Shown here piece by piece: positions 30,099 through 39,407 of a stretch of 64,000 nt of DNA (within the stretch, counting starts at the first letter, position 1; every line of letters begins with the position of its first letter). The position numbers and the translations under genes were made by a program. The stretch comes from Polynucleobacter sp. IMCC 30228 (GTDB lineage Bacteria; Pseudomonadota; Gammaproteobacteria; Burkholderiales; Burkholderiaceae): positions 62,001 through 126,000 of the forward strand of contig NZ_JAJVCS010000003.1 in NCBI RefSeq assembly GCF_021395205.1. The letters run 5' to 3'. The notes beneath the pieces are model-generated. The model worked only from the letters and a program-made list of their open reading frames with translations, had not been told where the DNA came from and searched no databases.

Positions 30099-30749
30099 TC
30101 AACTTCCCTGAGACTCGGATAAAGCGAGACGCAGAAGGTCAGCCACTGTGCTGACATTCAACTTTTCCATAATATTTGCGCGGTGGGCTTCAACCGTTTT
30201 AATAGAAATACTAAGGTCGTCAGCAATTTGCTTATTGAGTCGGCCAGAAACAATGCGTTCGAGTACTTGGCGCTCACGGCCAGTGAGTTTTCCTAATAGA
30301 CCTTGGGTTACTTTGCGGTTGCTAGCTAAGGAGTAATCGGCACGTGCTTTCATTAACATTCGTTCAACTAAATGACAGAGCTCATTTTCTTTAAATGGCT
30401 TCTCGATAAAATCAACGGCACCCCGTTTCATGGTGGATACCGCCATAGAGACATCGCCATGCCCCGTTATAAAGGAGACTGGCATTGGTAAATTTTCAGC
30501 GGTGAGTCGTTCTTGTAATTCCAGCCCCGACATACCTGACATACGAACATCTAGAATGGCACAGGAAATAGTGGATTTATCGGTATTTTGTAACGATTGT
30601 AAAAAACGTTCAGCGCTTGCATGACAACGCACCGTGTAGCCGTTACTCTCTAAGAGCCAAGTTAGTGAATCACGAACGGCCTCGTCGTCGTCAACAACGT
30701 ATACAACCTCAGCTTGACTGGTTTTCGGGGTATTGCTTTGGATCATCAT
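30099..30749 (-). CDS. FixJ/NarL-type response regulator, likely partner of the upstream kinase
   Basis: A 216-residue regulator with receiver (VVDDDEAVRDSL, phosphoacceptor D67 in AILDVRMSG, K117) and LuxR/FixJ helix-turn-helix (LTGRERQVLERIVSGRLNKQIADDLSISIKTVEAHR). The receiver is of the FixJ/TtrR type. It starts inside the kinase gene, overlapping it by 41 bp, longer than usual for such pairs; no later ATG or GTG precedes the receiver core, so the overlap looks real. The pair lies next to the pyruvate dehydrogenase operon, and the palindrome at 33344-33380 is its most likely target. Confidence 0.88.
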   Translation of the reverse strand: MMIQSNTPKTSQAEVVYVVDDDEAVRDSLTWLLESNGYTVRCHASAERFLQSLQNTDKSTISCAILDVRMSGMSGLELQERLTAENLPMPVSFITGHGDVSMAVSTMKRGAVDFIEKPFKENELCHLVERMLMKARADYSLASNRKVTQGLLGKLTGRERQVLERIVSGRLNKQIADDLSISIKTVEAHRANIMEKLNVSTVADLLRLALSESQGS

Positions 30750-33282
30750 GGTTCTCGCTTAAATTCTCAGACAGCTCTATGGGTAATAGGATTGTAAAGG
30801 TGCAACCAAAAAGGCGGGTATGTTCTGGATCTAGCTGATTTTTGGCCCAGAGGCGGCCATGGTGTGACTCAATGATAGAGCGACAAATATTCAGCCCCAT
30901 GCCCATGCCATCATCTTTAGTACTAAAAAAAGGCTCAAACATCCGCTGAATCACGGCATCTGCTATACCAGAGCCTGCATCTGTCACTTGAATACGTAGG
31001 GCAGTTGGGTAGGTCTCAGGATCTAAATCAGCAGTAATTTTTACCGGCGGGGCAGACCAGCGTGAAGGTAGGGGGTAAGCATCTCGCAAACTATCTAGGG
31101 CATTTTTTAAGAGATTAACGAGAACCTGCTCGATTAAGACGGGATCGAGTTCGATACGCGGCAAATTAGGCATGATCTCAGCCACAATTGAAAACCGATG
31201 GCGATTCGCTTCAATCTCTAGCAGATCAACCGCATTGCCAATAATTTGGGCGATATCGCAGCTTTTTCTTTGTGGTTCACTGCGTTTAACAAAGTCTCGA
31301 ATGCGCTGAATAATGGTGCCAGCGCGCAAGGCTTGGGCGGAAGCTTTTTCTAAGGCTGGCATTAGCTCAGCTATTAGACTGGAATCAGAGTAGGTTTTTA
31401 ATCGTTTGGCTACGCCCATGCAGTAATTAGAAATAGCTGACAAAGGTTGATTAAGTTCGTGCGCCAGTGAAGAAGCCATCTCACCCATTGTTGTTAGGCG
31501 ACTGGTAAATTGCATCCTTTCATCCTGTTGGCGCGCTAAATCTTCGGCTTGTTTACGGAGCGTAATATCGGTAGCAATGAGTAGTTGCGCCAAATGACCA
31601 TCGACCCAGGGAATATATCGCCCGCGTACTTCATACCAAGATGGTTCACCATCCATTAATTGCACTTCATGTGAATCGCTGCCCGTATTTTGATTGAACT
31701 CCGATTCAGGTAGGCCAGCAAAAACATCAACACTATCATCTTTCATATCATGAATGACATGGGGGCTCATCTCATCGGCATTTAAACTAATGTGGCCTTT
31801 TTCAGTAGGACCAAAGCGTTGTCGATAAAAACGATTGGCAAATAATAATTTGCCGGTTTCTAGAGAGACTACTGAAACTGCGGCATCCAATCCTTCCAAA
31901 ACCGTGACAAAGCGTTCTTGCGTTGCCGTTAATTCTTCGCGAATTTTTTTGGGTTCAGAAATATCCGTAATCGAAGTGACCCAGCCAGTTTGCAAACCTT
32001 TTTCGTTTAGCAGAGGAGCGGCATAGGTACGCGTATTGATACGTACGCCATTGCGGCGTTGTAGTTCGCCTTCAATACCTGCTTTCATCAATTGATGATT
32101 TTGCTCTTGTAATACCCGTTCCATATTGGTGCCAAGCTGATCATGCTTATCGGCTGGCCAGAAGGGAAAGGGCGGTACTAGGCCAATTAATTCTTCACTA
32201 GAGTAGCCTACCATTTCACAAAAAGCCCGATTCACATAGGTAATACGTTTTTCCATATCGTGAGCGCGAATTCCAATTGGCGTGGAATCTTCCATGGCGC
32301 TACGAAAACTCGTTTCCGCACGCAAGTTGGTTTCAATTTTATTACGTGCTTGAATTTGTTTTAAGACCGACCATAAACTCCAAATAACGAATGCACTTAA
32401 GCCAATCACGACGCCAAGTAGCATTCTAAAAGTAAGATTAGTTGGGGGTGGATAGGTATCTACTTTTAAAATTAAAGTGGGGCTAAAGGCGCCTAACTCG
32501 AGACTAGTTTCATTACTCAGCGCCCGAGTTGGGGTATTTCGATCCGAAGAAATGGCCAGCACATTACCTGAATAATTTAGCAAGGTAAAGCGATATTGAC
32601 TTTTTAGTTCCGTGGGAATGATGTACTCTAAAATTCCATGGGCGCTATATAAAACTGCCAGAATGCCTGCGCCCTCGCCTTCGATGGTAGTGGGTACAGT
32701 TTGCCAAAATACGGTTTGTCGCTCGAGCGGAATGGGTTGATCGGTATTCGATTGCAGGCTAATAATTTCACTGTACGCTGGACGATTGGTTTCCCTGCTT
32801 AAAATTATTGCCCGTTTTAATTGCCGCTCGATTGTTTCGGCATTAGGTGACTGATCAAACCAATCGGTCGCTTGCGAGGGTAAGGGAATCATCCATTGGC
32901 GTAAATTATTTTCATTAAACCAAATTAATTGGCTAATCTCATGGTTATTGGCGACAAAGGCTTCAGCCTGTTTTAATACTTTTACTTGGGCATTGTTATC
33001 GGTATTGGCCTTACCCAGCTCTTGACTCATTGCCACTAATGCTTCTGAGTTTGTTAAAAAACGCAATTGAATGCGTTGCTTTACAAATGAAAGCTCTCTG
33101 AAAAGAGCATTTTCTTGCTGGGAGCGCTCTTGCATTTGGAGCGTTCCCAAAATAATGCCCATCGCCAGTGTAAAAATAATAATTGCTAATAGCGGTGTAA
33201 AGACAATGCGTGATGCCCGCAACTTTGTTAAAAGGTTGCGGTTAAAGAGTTTGGCTGTGAAGAGTTGTTTGAGGGAGCGCAT
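30709..33282 (-). CDS. Membrane PAS-PAS sensor histidine kinase beside the pyruvate dehydrogenase operon
   Basis: An 857-residue kinase. A first membrane helix (about 28-48, IVFTPLLAIIIFTLAMGIIL) and a second (about 287-310, LLGVVIGLSAFVIWSLW) enclose a periplasmic domain of about 240 residues. Two PAS domains follow (ITYVNRAFCEMVGYSSEE; LLFANRFYRQRFG), then HisKA with SSLAHELNQPLSAISNYC (H608) and HATPase (NLLKNALDSL, DAGSGIADAV, DDGMGMGLNICRSI). The kinase core is FixL/TtrS-like. The N-terminal sensor has no recognised ligand. It is divergent from aceE, and I recall this layout in other Burkholderiaceae, suggesting control of pyruvate dehydrogenase. Confidence 0.88.
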   Translation of the reverse strand: MRSLKQLFTAKLFNRNLLTKLRASRIVFTPLLAIIIFTLAMGIILGTLQMQERSQQENALFRELSFVKQRIQLRFLTNSEALVAMSQELGKANTDNNAQVKVLKQAEAFVANNHEISQLIWFNENNLRQWMIPLPSQATDWFDQSPNAETIERQLKRAIILSRETNRPAYSEIISLQSNTDQPIPLERQTVFWQTVPTTIEGEGAGILAVLYSAHGILEYIIPTELKSQYRFTLLNYSGNVLAISSDRNTPTRALSNETSLELGAFSPTLILKVDTYPPPTNLTFRMLLGVVIGLSAFVIWSLWSVLKQIQARNKIETNLRAETSFRSAMEDSTPIGIRAHDMEKRITYVNRAFCEMVGYSSEELIGLVPPFPFWPADKHDQLGTNMERVLQEQNHQLMKAGIEGELQRRNGVRINTRTYAAPLLNEKGLQTGWVTSITDISEPKKIREELTATQERFVTVLEGLDAAVSVVSLETGKLLFANRFYRQRFGPTEKGHISLNADEMSPHVIHDMKDDSVDVFAGLPESEFNQNTGSDSHEVQLMDGEPSWYEVRGRYIPWVDGHLAQLLIATDITLRKQAEDLARQQDERMQFTSRLTTMGEMASSLAHELNQPLSAISNYCMGVAKRLKTYSDSSLIAELMPALEKASAQALRAGTIIQRIRDFVKRSEPQRKSCDIAQIIGNAVDLLEIEANRHRFSIVAEIMPNLPRIELDPVLIEQVLVNLLKNALDSLRDAYPLPSRWSAPPVKITADLDPETYPTALRIQVTDAGSGIADAVIQRMFEPFFSTKDDGMGMGLNICRSIIESHHGRLWAKNQLDPEHTRLFGCTFTILLPIELSENLSENHDDPKQYPENQSS

Positions 33283-33343
33283 GGGGCGTATAGAGATTAC
33301 CCTTATTCTGCCTTATTCCCAAGTTGATTTGCAGCGCAATATA

Positions 33344-33380
33344 ATTCCATATTATGATAAATGCTATCATTATGTGGAAT
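33344..33380. promoter_or_regulatory. Long palindromic operator between the sensor kinase gene and aceE
   Basis: Arms ATTCCATATTATGATA (33344-33359) and TATCATTATGTGGAAT (33365-33380) match as an inverted repeat at 14 of 16 positions around a 5-base spacer. It lies about midway between the divergent genes. A TATAAC -10 candidate at 33393-33398 would put the palindrome centre near -43 of an aceE start site, a typical activator position. Most likely bound by the adjacent FixJ-type regulator. Confidence 0.6.
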
Positions 33381-33466
33381 ATTTCTTGTCAATATAACTT
33401 TCTCTTCTTAAAATTCAGCCATAAAGTGAAGTTCAACGGCATTACATATCACTATGGAGATTAAAA

Positions 33467-36169
33467 ATGGCAGCAGTTCCAGAGCAAATATTGGGGCAAC
33501 TTATTGCCAACACCAAGGATGAAGATCCAGGTGAAACTCAAGAGTGGTTACAAGCGCTTGATGGCGTAATTCGTACCGAAGGCGCTGAACGGGCAGCGTT
33601 TTTAATTGACCAACAAATTTCCCATGCCCGCGTGAATGGCGTTAATCAAGCCTTCCATGCTGAAACACCCTATATCAATACGATTCCCGTTGAATTGCAA
33701 GTACGCTTACCAGGCGATCAAAATATTGAACATCGGATCCGTTCTTATACTCGTTGGAATGCGATGGCCATGGTGTTGCGGGCAAACAAAGATACCAATG
33801 TGGGTGGGCATATTTCTTCGTTTCAATCGGCCGCCACTTTATATGATGTTGGATTTAATCACTTTTGGCATGCGCCTTCTGAGCAACATGGCGGTGATCT
33901 CATTTTTGTTCAAGGGCATTCTGCGCCAGGTGTTTATGCACGGGCTTTCATGTTGGGCAGGCTCGAGGCTAGCCAGTTAGACCATTTCCGCCAAGAGGTC
34001 GGAGGTAAAGGTATTTCGAGCTACCCCCATCCTTGGTTGATGCCCGATTTCTGGCAATTTCCAACGGTCTCGATGGGTCTGGGGCCAATTATGGCGATCT
34101 ATCAAGCGCGCTTCATGAAGTATTTAGAAGACCGCGGTTTCGCAATTACAAAAGGTCGCAAGGTCTGGGCTTTTTTAGGTGACGGTGAAACCGATGAGCC
34201 TGAATCGTTAGGTGCAATTGGCATGGCTGGCCGCGAAAAACTAGATAACCTTATTTTTGTGGTGAATTGTAATTTACAGCGGCTTGATGGTCCTGTGCGT
34301 GGAAATGGCAAGATTATTCAAGAGCTTGAAAGTGAATTTCGTGGAGCAGGTTGGAACGTCATTAAGGTAGTGTGGGGCGGCCATTGGGATGCTTTGTTTG
34401 CGCGCGATAAAAAAGGTATTTTGATGCAGCGTTTGGGTGAAATTGTTGACGGTCACTATCAAACCATGAAGTCTAAGCATGGCGCCTATGTGCGTGAAAT
34501 TGTATTTAATACCCCCGAATTAAAAGCGCTAGTGGCCGATTGGAGTGATGATGATATTTGGAATTTGAATCGCGGCGGTCATGATCCCCATAAGGTGTAT
34601 GCCGCATTTCATGCCGCGGTTCATCATGAAAATCAACCTACGGTTATTTTGGCTCATACCATTAAAGGTTACGGTATGGGGGGGTCAGGTGAGGGCATGA
34701 ATATTGCCCACCAAGCTAAAAAAATGAACCCTGAAGATGTGCGGCGTTTCCGTGATCGTTTTGATATTCCAGTAAGTGATGATCAGTTAGATGAGATCCC
34801 TTTGGTTAAATTTGCAGATGGCAGCCCCGAGTTGGAATATATGCGGGCGCGGCGTAATGAACTTGGTGGTTATTTGCCCCAACGTCGCACCAAAGCTGAA
34901 AGCTTGCCAGTACCCGCGCTAGACACTTTTGCACCGCTTTTAGAGGCGACTAGTGAAGGACGTGAAATATCTACGACGATGGCATTTGTGCGACTGCTTA
35001 ATATTGTGATTCGCGACAAAATTTTAGGTAAGCGGGTTGTGCCAATTGTGCCCGATGAATCGCGTACCTTTGGTATGGAGGGAATGTTTCGACAACTAGG
35101 CATCTGGAATCAATTGGGGCAGCAATACACCCCTGAAGACCATGATCAGTTGATGTTTTATAAAGAAGATAAGCACGGCCAAATTTTGCAAGAAGGCATT
35201 AATGAGGCGGGTGGAATGTGCGATTGGATTGCTGCGGCGACCTCGTATTCAACCCATGGCGTACCGATGCTACCTTTTTATATTTTTTACTCGATGTTTG
35301 GCTTTCAACGTATTGGCGATTTAGCTTGGGCAGCCGGTGATATGCGTAGCCGCGGTTTTTTGCTTGGAGGTACTGCTGGCCGAACCACCTTAAATGGGGA
35401 GGGCTTGCAACATGAAGATGGTCATAGTCACGTATGGAGTGCAGCGGTGCCTAATTGCATTAGTTACGACCCTACTTTTGCTTTTGAATTAGCGGTTGTG
35501 ATTCAGGATGGTATGCGTCGTATGCTTACTGAGCAAGAAGATGTGTATTACTACATCACCCTGATGAATGAAAATTATGCGCATCCAGGTATGCCAAAAG
35601 GCGCAGCGGAAGACATTATTAAAGGGATGTATAAGTTACAAAGTATGGGCGAGCCTAACGCGAAATTACGCGTACAACTATTGGGTTGCGGGACCATTTT
35701 CCGTGAAGTGATCGCAGCTGCCGAGCTGTTACAAAGTGAATGGGGTGTAGCTACTGATTTATGGGGTTGCCCGAGTTTTACGGAGTTAGCGCGGAATTGG
35801 AATGCCGTGAATCGTCATAACCTCTTGAATCCTGCGGCTGAGCCAAGCTTGTCGCATGTCGAGATTTGTTTAAAAGATACCATTGGCCCCGTAATTGCAG
35901 CAAGTGATTACATTCGGATGTTTGCCGAACAAATTCGCCCGGCGATTCAAAATTTGGGAAGACGTTACGAAGTGTTGGGCACCGATGGCTTTGGTCGCTC
36001 GGATACGCGTGAAAATTTACGACAATTTTTCGAAGTAGATCGCCATTGGATTGTGTTAACTGCCTTAAAAGCACTAGCAGATTCTGGCCAATTAGAGCGG
36101 CAGAAAGTTACCGAGGCCATACAGAAATATGGCATTGATACCAACAAGCCTAATCCACTAACAGTTTAA
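33467..36169 (+). CDS. aceE: Pyruvate dehydrogenase E1 component (homodimeric type)
   Basis: The 900-residue thiamine-diphosphate-dependent E1 of the pyruvate dehydrogenase complex; it decarboxylates pyruvate and acetylates the lipoyl group of E2. The ThDP signature runs FLGDGETDEPESLGAIGMAG to FVVNCNLQRLDGP; other AceE blocks are SHISSFQSAATLYDVGFNHF-type GGHISSFQSAATLYDVGF, IKGYGMGGSGEGMNIAHQ and GRTTLNGEGLQHEDGHSH. GGAG lies about 8 nt before the ATG. It heads aceE-aceF-lpdA. The leader of about 180 bp holds the palindrome at 33344-33380. Confidence 0.97.
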   Translation: MAAVPEQILGQLIANTKDEDPGETQEWLQALDGVIRTEGAERAAFLIDQQISHARVNGVNQAFHAETPYINTIPVELQVRLPGDQNIEHRIRSYTRWNAMAMVLRANKDTNVGGHISSFQSAATLYDVGFNHFWHAPSEQHGGDLIFVQGHSAPGVYARAFMLGRLEASQLDHFRQEVGGKGISSYPHPWLMPDFWQFPTVSMGLGPIMAIYQARFMKYLEDRGFAITKGRKVWAFLGDGETDEPESLGAIGMAGREKLDNLIFVVNCNLQRLDGPVRGNGKIIQELESEFRGAGWNVIKVVWGGHWDALFARDKKGILMQRLGEIVDGHYQTMKSKHGAYVREIVFNTPELKALVADWSDDDIWNLNRGGHDPHKVYAAFHAAVHHENQPTVILAHTIKGYGMGGSGEGMNIAHQAKKMNPEDVRRFRDRFDIPVSDDQLDEIPLVKFADGSPELEYMRARRNELGGYLPQRRTKAESLPVPALDTFAPLLEATSEGREISTTMAFVRLLNIVIRDKILGKRVVPIVPDESRTFGMEGMFRQLGIWNQLGQQYTPEDHDQLMFYKEDKHGQILQEGINEAGGMCDWIAAATSYSTHGVPMLPFYIFYSMFGFQRIGDLAWAAGDMRSRGFLLGGTAGRTTLNGEGLQHEDGHSHVWSAAVPNCISYDPTFAFELAVVIQDGMRRMLTEQEDVYYYITLMNENYAHPGMPKGAAEDIIKGMYKLQSMGEPNAKLRVQLLGCGTIFREVIAAAELLQSEWGVATDLWGCPSFTELARNWNAVNRHNLLNPAAEPSLSHVEICLKDTIGPVIAASDYIRMFAEQIRPAIQNLGRRYEVLGTDGFGRSDTRENLRQFFEVDRHWIVLTALKALADSGQLERQKVTEAIQKYGIDTNKPNPLTV

Positions 36170-36199
36170 TGCCCAGCCTAATATACGGTTAAAGTTCTT

Positions 36200-37531
36200 A
36201 TGAGCCAATTAATTGAAGTTAAAGTTCCCGACATCGGTGATTACCAAAACATTCCAGTCATTGAAGTTTTAGTTCAGCCTGGCGATGTGATTGAAAAAGA
36301 GCAGTCTTTAATTACCCTTGAGTCGGATAAGGCAACAATGGATGTGCCTTCTTCCCATGCTGGTGTCGTTAAGGAGGTGAAGGTAAAGGTTGGCGATAAT
36401 ATTTCTGAAGGTGGGCTGGTTTTGCTGCTGGAAGCTACTGACGCTGCGGCAACCCCCCCAGTCGCAGCCGCACCAAGTCAAACGGCCGCTCCTTTAGCTG
36501 CAGTGGCACAACCGCATACAGCTTCAGCTCCTCCCGCAGTTGCCGTTACTCAAACTCATACGGCCACCCCAGCAACAGTGTCTAGCCCAATAGGGGATAG
36601 CGACTTAATGGGGAAAGCTAGCCATGCCAGCCCGTCGGTGCGTAAGTTTGCGCGCGAATTGGGAGTACAAGTTGCCTTAGTAACGGGTTCTGGTTTGAAG
36701 GGCAGAATTACGCAGGAAGATGTGCAGGCTTTTATTAAAGCGGCAATGATTGCTAATACCGGTTCTCATACTAATGCGTCAGCTACGGGATTAGGTAATT
36801 TCAATCTTTTACCTTGGCCTAAAGTGGATTTCACTAAATTTGGTGCAGTCGAGCGGCAACCGCTGTCGCGCATTAAAAAAATCTCTGCTGCAAATTTAGC
36901 GCGTAATTGGGTGATGATTCCCGCTGTTACTTATCATGAAGATGCTGACATTACTGATTTAGAAGCCTTCCGCATTTCAACGAACAAAGAAAATGAGAAG
37001 CAGGGTAAAAAAATTACCATGCTCGCTTTTTTAATTAAGGCGGCCGTTGCAGCCTTGAAAAAATATCCTGAATTTAATAGTTCGCTTGATGGTGATGACC
37101 TGGTCTTGAAAAAGTATTTTCATATTGCCTTTGCTGCAGATACGCCCAATGGTTTGGTTGTTCCAGTGATAAAAAATGCCAATCAAAAAGGTATTTTTGA
37201 GATTGCCCAAGAAACCTCCGAATTGGCGGCGCTCGCTAGAGAGGGAAAATTAAAGCCCGATCAAATGCAGGGAGCCAGCTTTACCATTTCTTCTGTCGGC
37301 GGTATTGGCGGCACCGCTTTTTCACCCATTGTGAATGCGCCTGAAGTCGCTATTTTGGGTGTGAGCAAGGCGGCTATGAAACCAGTTTGGGATGGCCAGC
37401 AATTTATTCCCCGTTTAATTTGCCCCTTGTCATTAAGTGCTGATCATCGCGTCATTGATGGTGCTTTGGCAACCCGCTTTAATGCCTATATTGCCCAATT
37501 GCTCGCTGATTTTCGGCGTGCAGTACTGTAA
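36200..37531 (+). CDS. aceF: Dihydrolipoamide acetyltransferase E2 of pyruvate dehydrogenase
   Basis: E2 core of the complex, 443 residues. One N-terminal lipoyl domain (lysine in TLESDKATMDVPSS, about residue 41) is followed by an Ala/Pro/Thr-rich linker, a peripheral-subunit-binding domain (ASPSVRKFARELGVQV through GRITQEDVQAF) and the catalytic acetyltransferase domain ending in SLSADHRVIDGALATRFN with the active His and Asp. E. coli AceF has three lipoyl domains; this short form has one, with another lipoyl domain carried on the next gene product. Confidence 0.96.
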   Translation: MSQLIEVKVPDIGDYQNIPVIEVLVQPGDVIEKEQSLITLESDKATMDVPSSHAGVVKEVKVKVGDNISEGGLVLLLEATDAAATPPVAAAPSQTAAPLAAVAQPHTASAPPAVAVTQTHTATPATVSSPIGDSDLMGKASHASPSVRKFARELGVQVALVTGSGLKGRITQEDVQAFIKAAMIANTGSHTNASATGLGNFNLLPWPKVDFTKFGAVERQPLSRIKKISAANLARNWVMIPAVTYHEDADITDLEAFRISTNKENEKQGKKITMLAFLIKAAVAALKKYPEFNSSLDGDDLVLKKYFHIAFAADTPNGLVVPVIKNANQKGIFEIAQETSELAALAREGKLKPDQMQGASFTISSVGGIGGTAFSPIVNAPEVAILGVSKAAMKPVWDGQQFIPRLICPLSLSADHRVIDGALATRFNAYIAQLLADFRRAVL

Positions 37532-37540
37532 GGAGCGCAG

Positions 37541-39346
37541 ATGACTAAGCAAGCCTTAATCGTGCCTGATATTGGCGATTACGATGATGTGCCGGTAATT
37601 GAAGTGCTGGTTAAAGTAGGCGATAGCGTCGAAAAGGAACAGCCCTTATTTGTTTTAGAGTCGGATAAAGCCACCATGGAAGTTCCAGCAGAAATCGCTG
37701 GAAAAATAGTGAGCCTAGCAATTAAGCTAGGCGATAAAGTGGGTAAGGGTACGGTGATTGGCGAGATTGAAGTCACTGCAGTGGCATCTTCGGCGGCACC
37801 GGCTACGGCGCCTTCGCAGTCATCTGCACAGACTACGTCACTACCTCCAGTGCCTAGCCCAGCTTCTTCAGTTTCAGCGCCTAGAGCAGCCGGGCAATAT
37901 AGTGGCGCCGTACAGCATGAGTGCGAAGTACTTGTTTTGGGTGCAGGGCCTGGTGGCTATAGCGCTGCTTTTCGTAGCGCCGATTTAGGTATGAAAACGA
38001 TTTTGCTCGAGCGTTATACGAACTTAGGCGGGGTTTGTTTAAATGTGGGCTGTATTCCCTCAAAAGCCTTATTACATACTGCTGCAGTAATGGATGAAGT
38101 GAAATCTATTTCTCGCCATGGCGTTCGCTATAGCGCTCCGGAAATTGACCTCGCTGAATTACGCACCTATAAAGAATCAGTCATTGGTAAGTTAACCAGC
38201 GGTTTGGCTGGTATGGCTAAAGCACGTAAGGTGACTGTCGTTCGCGGGGTAGGCCATTTTCTTGATGCGAATCATGTGGCTGTTCATTTGACCCGTGGTG
38301 ATGGCCAAGATTTAAGCGGCGCACAGGAAGTGATTCGTTTTCAAAAAGCCATCATTGCAGTTGGTAGTCAACCTGTGCATTTACCGTTTTTACCAGCCGA
38401 CCCGCGTATTGTGGATAGTACGGGAGCATTGCAATTAAAGAGTATTCCAAAGCGCATGTTGGTTATTGGCGGCGGCATTATTGGTTTAGAGATGGCGACC
38501 GTTTATAGTGCCCTCGGCACAAAGATCGATATTGTGGAAATGTTAGATGGCCTGATGGCTGGCGCTGATCGGGATTTGGAAAAGGTTTGGGAAAAACAGA
38601 ATGCAGGACGTTTTGAGCATATTTTCTTAAAGACCCGTGCCGCCAAGGCCGAAGCAAAGCCAACAGGAATTGAAGTGACGTTTGAGGGTGAGCACGCTCC
38701 CGCTTCGCCACAAAGCTACGATTTAGTGTTGGTTGCTGTGGGACGCACGCCAAACGGCAAAAAAATTGACGCGGGTTTAGCAGGCGTGCAGGTTGATGAG
38801 CGCGGATTTATTGCTGTTGATAAACAAATGCGTACCAATGTACCGAACATTTTTGCGATTGGTGACTTAGTAGGGCAACCCATGCTGGCCCATAAAGCCG
38901 TACATGAAGGGCATGTAGCAGCAGAAGCTGCTGCTGGTCAAAAATCTTTTTTTGATGCTAAGCAAATTCCTTCAGTGGCCTATACCGACCCTGAAGTTGC
39001 ATGGGCTGGATTAACAGAGGAGCAATGTAAGGCACAGGGAATTGCTTATGAAAAAGGTTTATTTCCTTGGGCTGCAAGTGGCCGTGCAATTGCCAATGGA
39101 CGCGATGAGGGTTTTACTAAATTACTATTTGATGCGGCCACGCAGCGCATAATTGGCGGCGGTATTGTTGGCACCCATGCGGGCGATTTAATTGGCGAAG
39201 TGTGTTTAGCTATTGAGTTAGGCGCCGATGCAATTGATATGGGTAAAACGATTCATCCCCATCCAACCTTAGGTGAAACAGTGGGTCTAGCTGCAGAAGT
39301 ACAGCATGGCTCGTGTACGGATTTACCTGCCCAGCGGAAGAAATGA
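37541..39346 (+). CDS. lpdA: Dihydrolipoamide dehydrogenase E3 with N-terminal lipoyl domain
   Basis: E3 reoxidises dihydrolipoyl groups with NAD. This 601-residue form adds a lipoyl domain at its start (VLESDKATMEVPAEIAG, lysine near 44) and a Ser/Ala/Pro linker before the flavoprotein core: VLVLGAGPGGYSAAF (FAD), GGVCLNVGCIPSKAL (redox cysteines), MLVIGGGIIGLEMATVYSAL (NAD) and the dimer-interface HPHPTLGETV with the catalytic histidine. Lipoylated E3 is known from Neisseria and Burkholderiales. It follows aceF by 9 bp; a hairpin terminator follows. Confidence 0.97.
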   Translation: MTKQALIVPDIGDYDDVPVIEVLVKVGDSVEKEQPLFVLESDKATMEVPAEIAGKIVSLAIKLGDKVGKGTVIGEIEVTAVASSAAPATAPSQSSAQTTSLPPVPSPASSVSAPRAAGQYSGAVQHECEVLVLGAGPGGYSAAFRSADLGMKTILLERYTNLGGVCLNVGCIPSKALLHTAAVMDEVKSISRHGVRYSAPEIDLAELRTYKESVIGKLTSGLAGMAKARKVTVVRGVGHFLDANHVAVHLTRGDGQDLSGAQEVIRFQKAIIAVGSQPVHLPFLPADPRIVDSTGALQLKSIPKRMLVIGGGIIGLEMATVYSALGTKIDIVEMLDGLMAGADRDLEKVWEKQNAGRFEHIFLKTRAAKAEAKPTGIEVTFEGEHAPASPQSYDLVLVAVGRTPNGKKIDAGLAGVQVDERGFIAVDKQMRTNVPNIFAIGDLVGQPMLAHKAVHEGHVAAEAAAGQKSFFDAKQIPSVAYTDPEVAWAGLTEEQCKAQGIAYEKGLFPWAASGRAIANGRDEGFTKLLFDAATQRIIGGGIVGTHAGDLIGEVCLAIELGADAIDMGKTIHPHPTLGETVGLAAEVQHGSCTDLPAQRKK

Positions 39347-39350
39347 AAAA

Positions 39351-39369
39351 AGCCCAGAAATTCTGGGCT
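39351..39369. terminator. Shared hairpin terminator between lpdA and the phasin gene
   Basis: AGCCCAGAA (39351-39359) and TTCTGGGCT (39361-39369) form a stem between two convergent genes. On the minus strand the stem is followed by a run of six T, making a strong terminator for the phasin transcript; on the plus strand the T tail is weaker (TTCAATCATTTT). Confidence 0.75.
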
Positions 39370-39407
39370 TCAATCATTTTGCTACGGTCGAGATCGGATA
39401 AAACGAC

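Noticed and set aside
33387..33392. Perfect TTGACA on the minus strand as -35 of the sensor kinase gene
   Set aside because: No acceptable -10 lies 16-18 bp downstream (best TGATAG), so I did not call a promoter from it.
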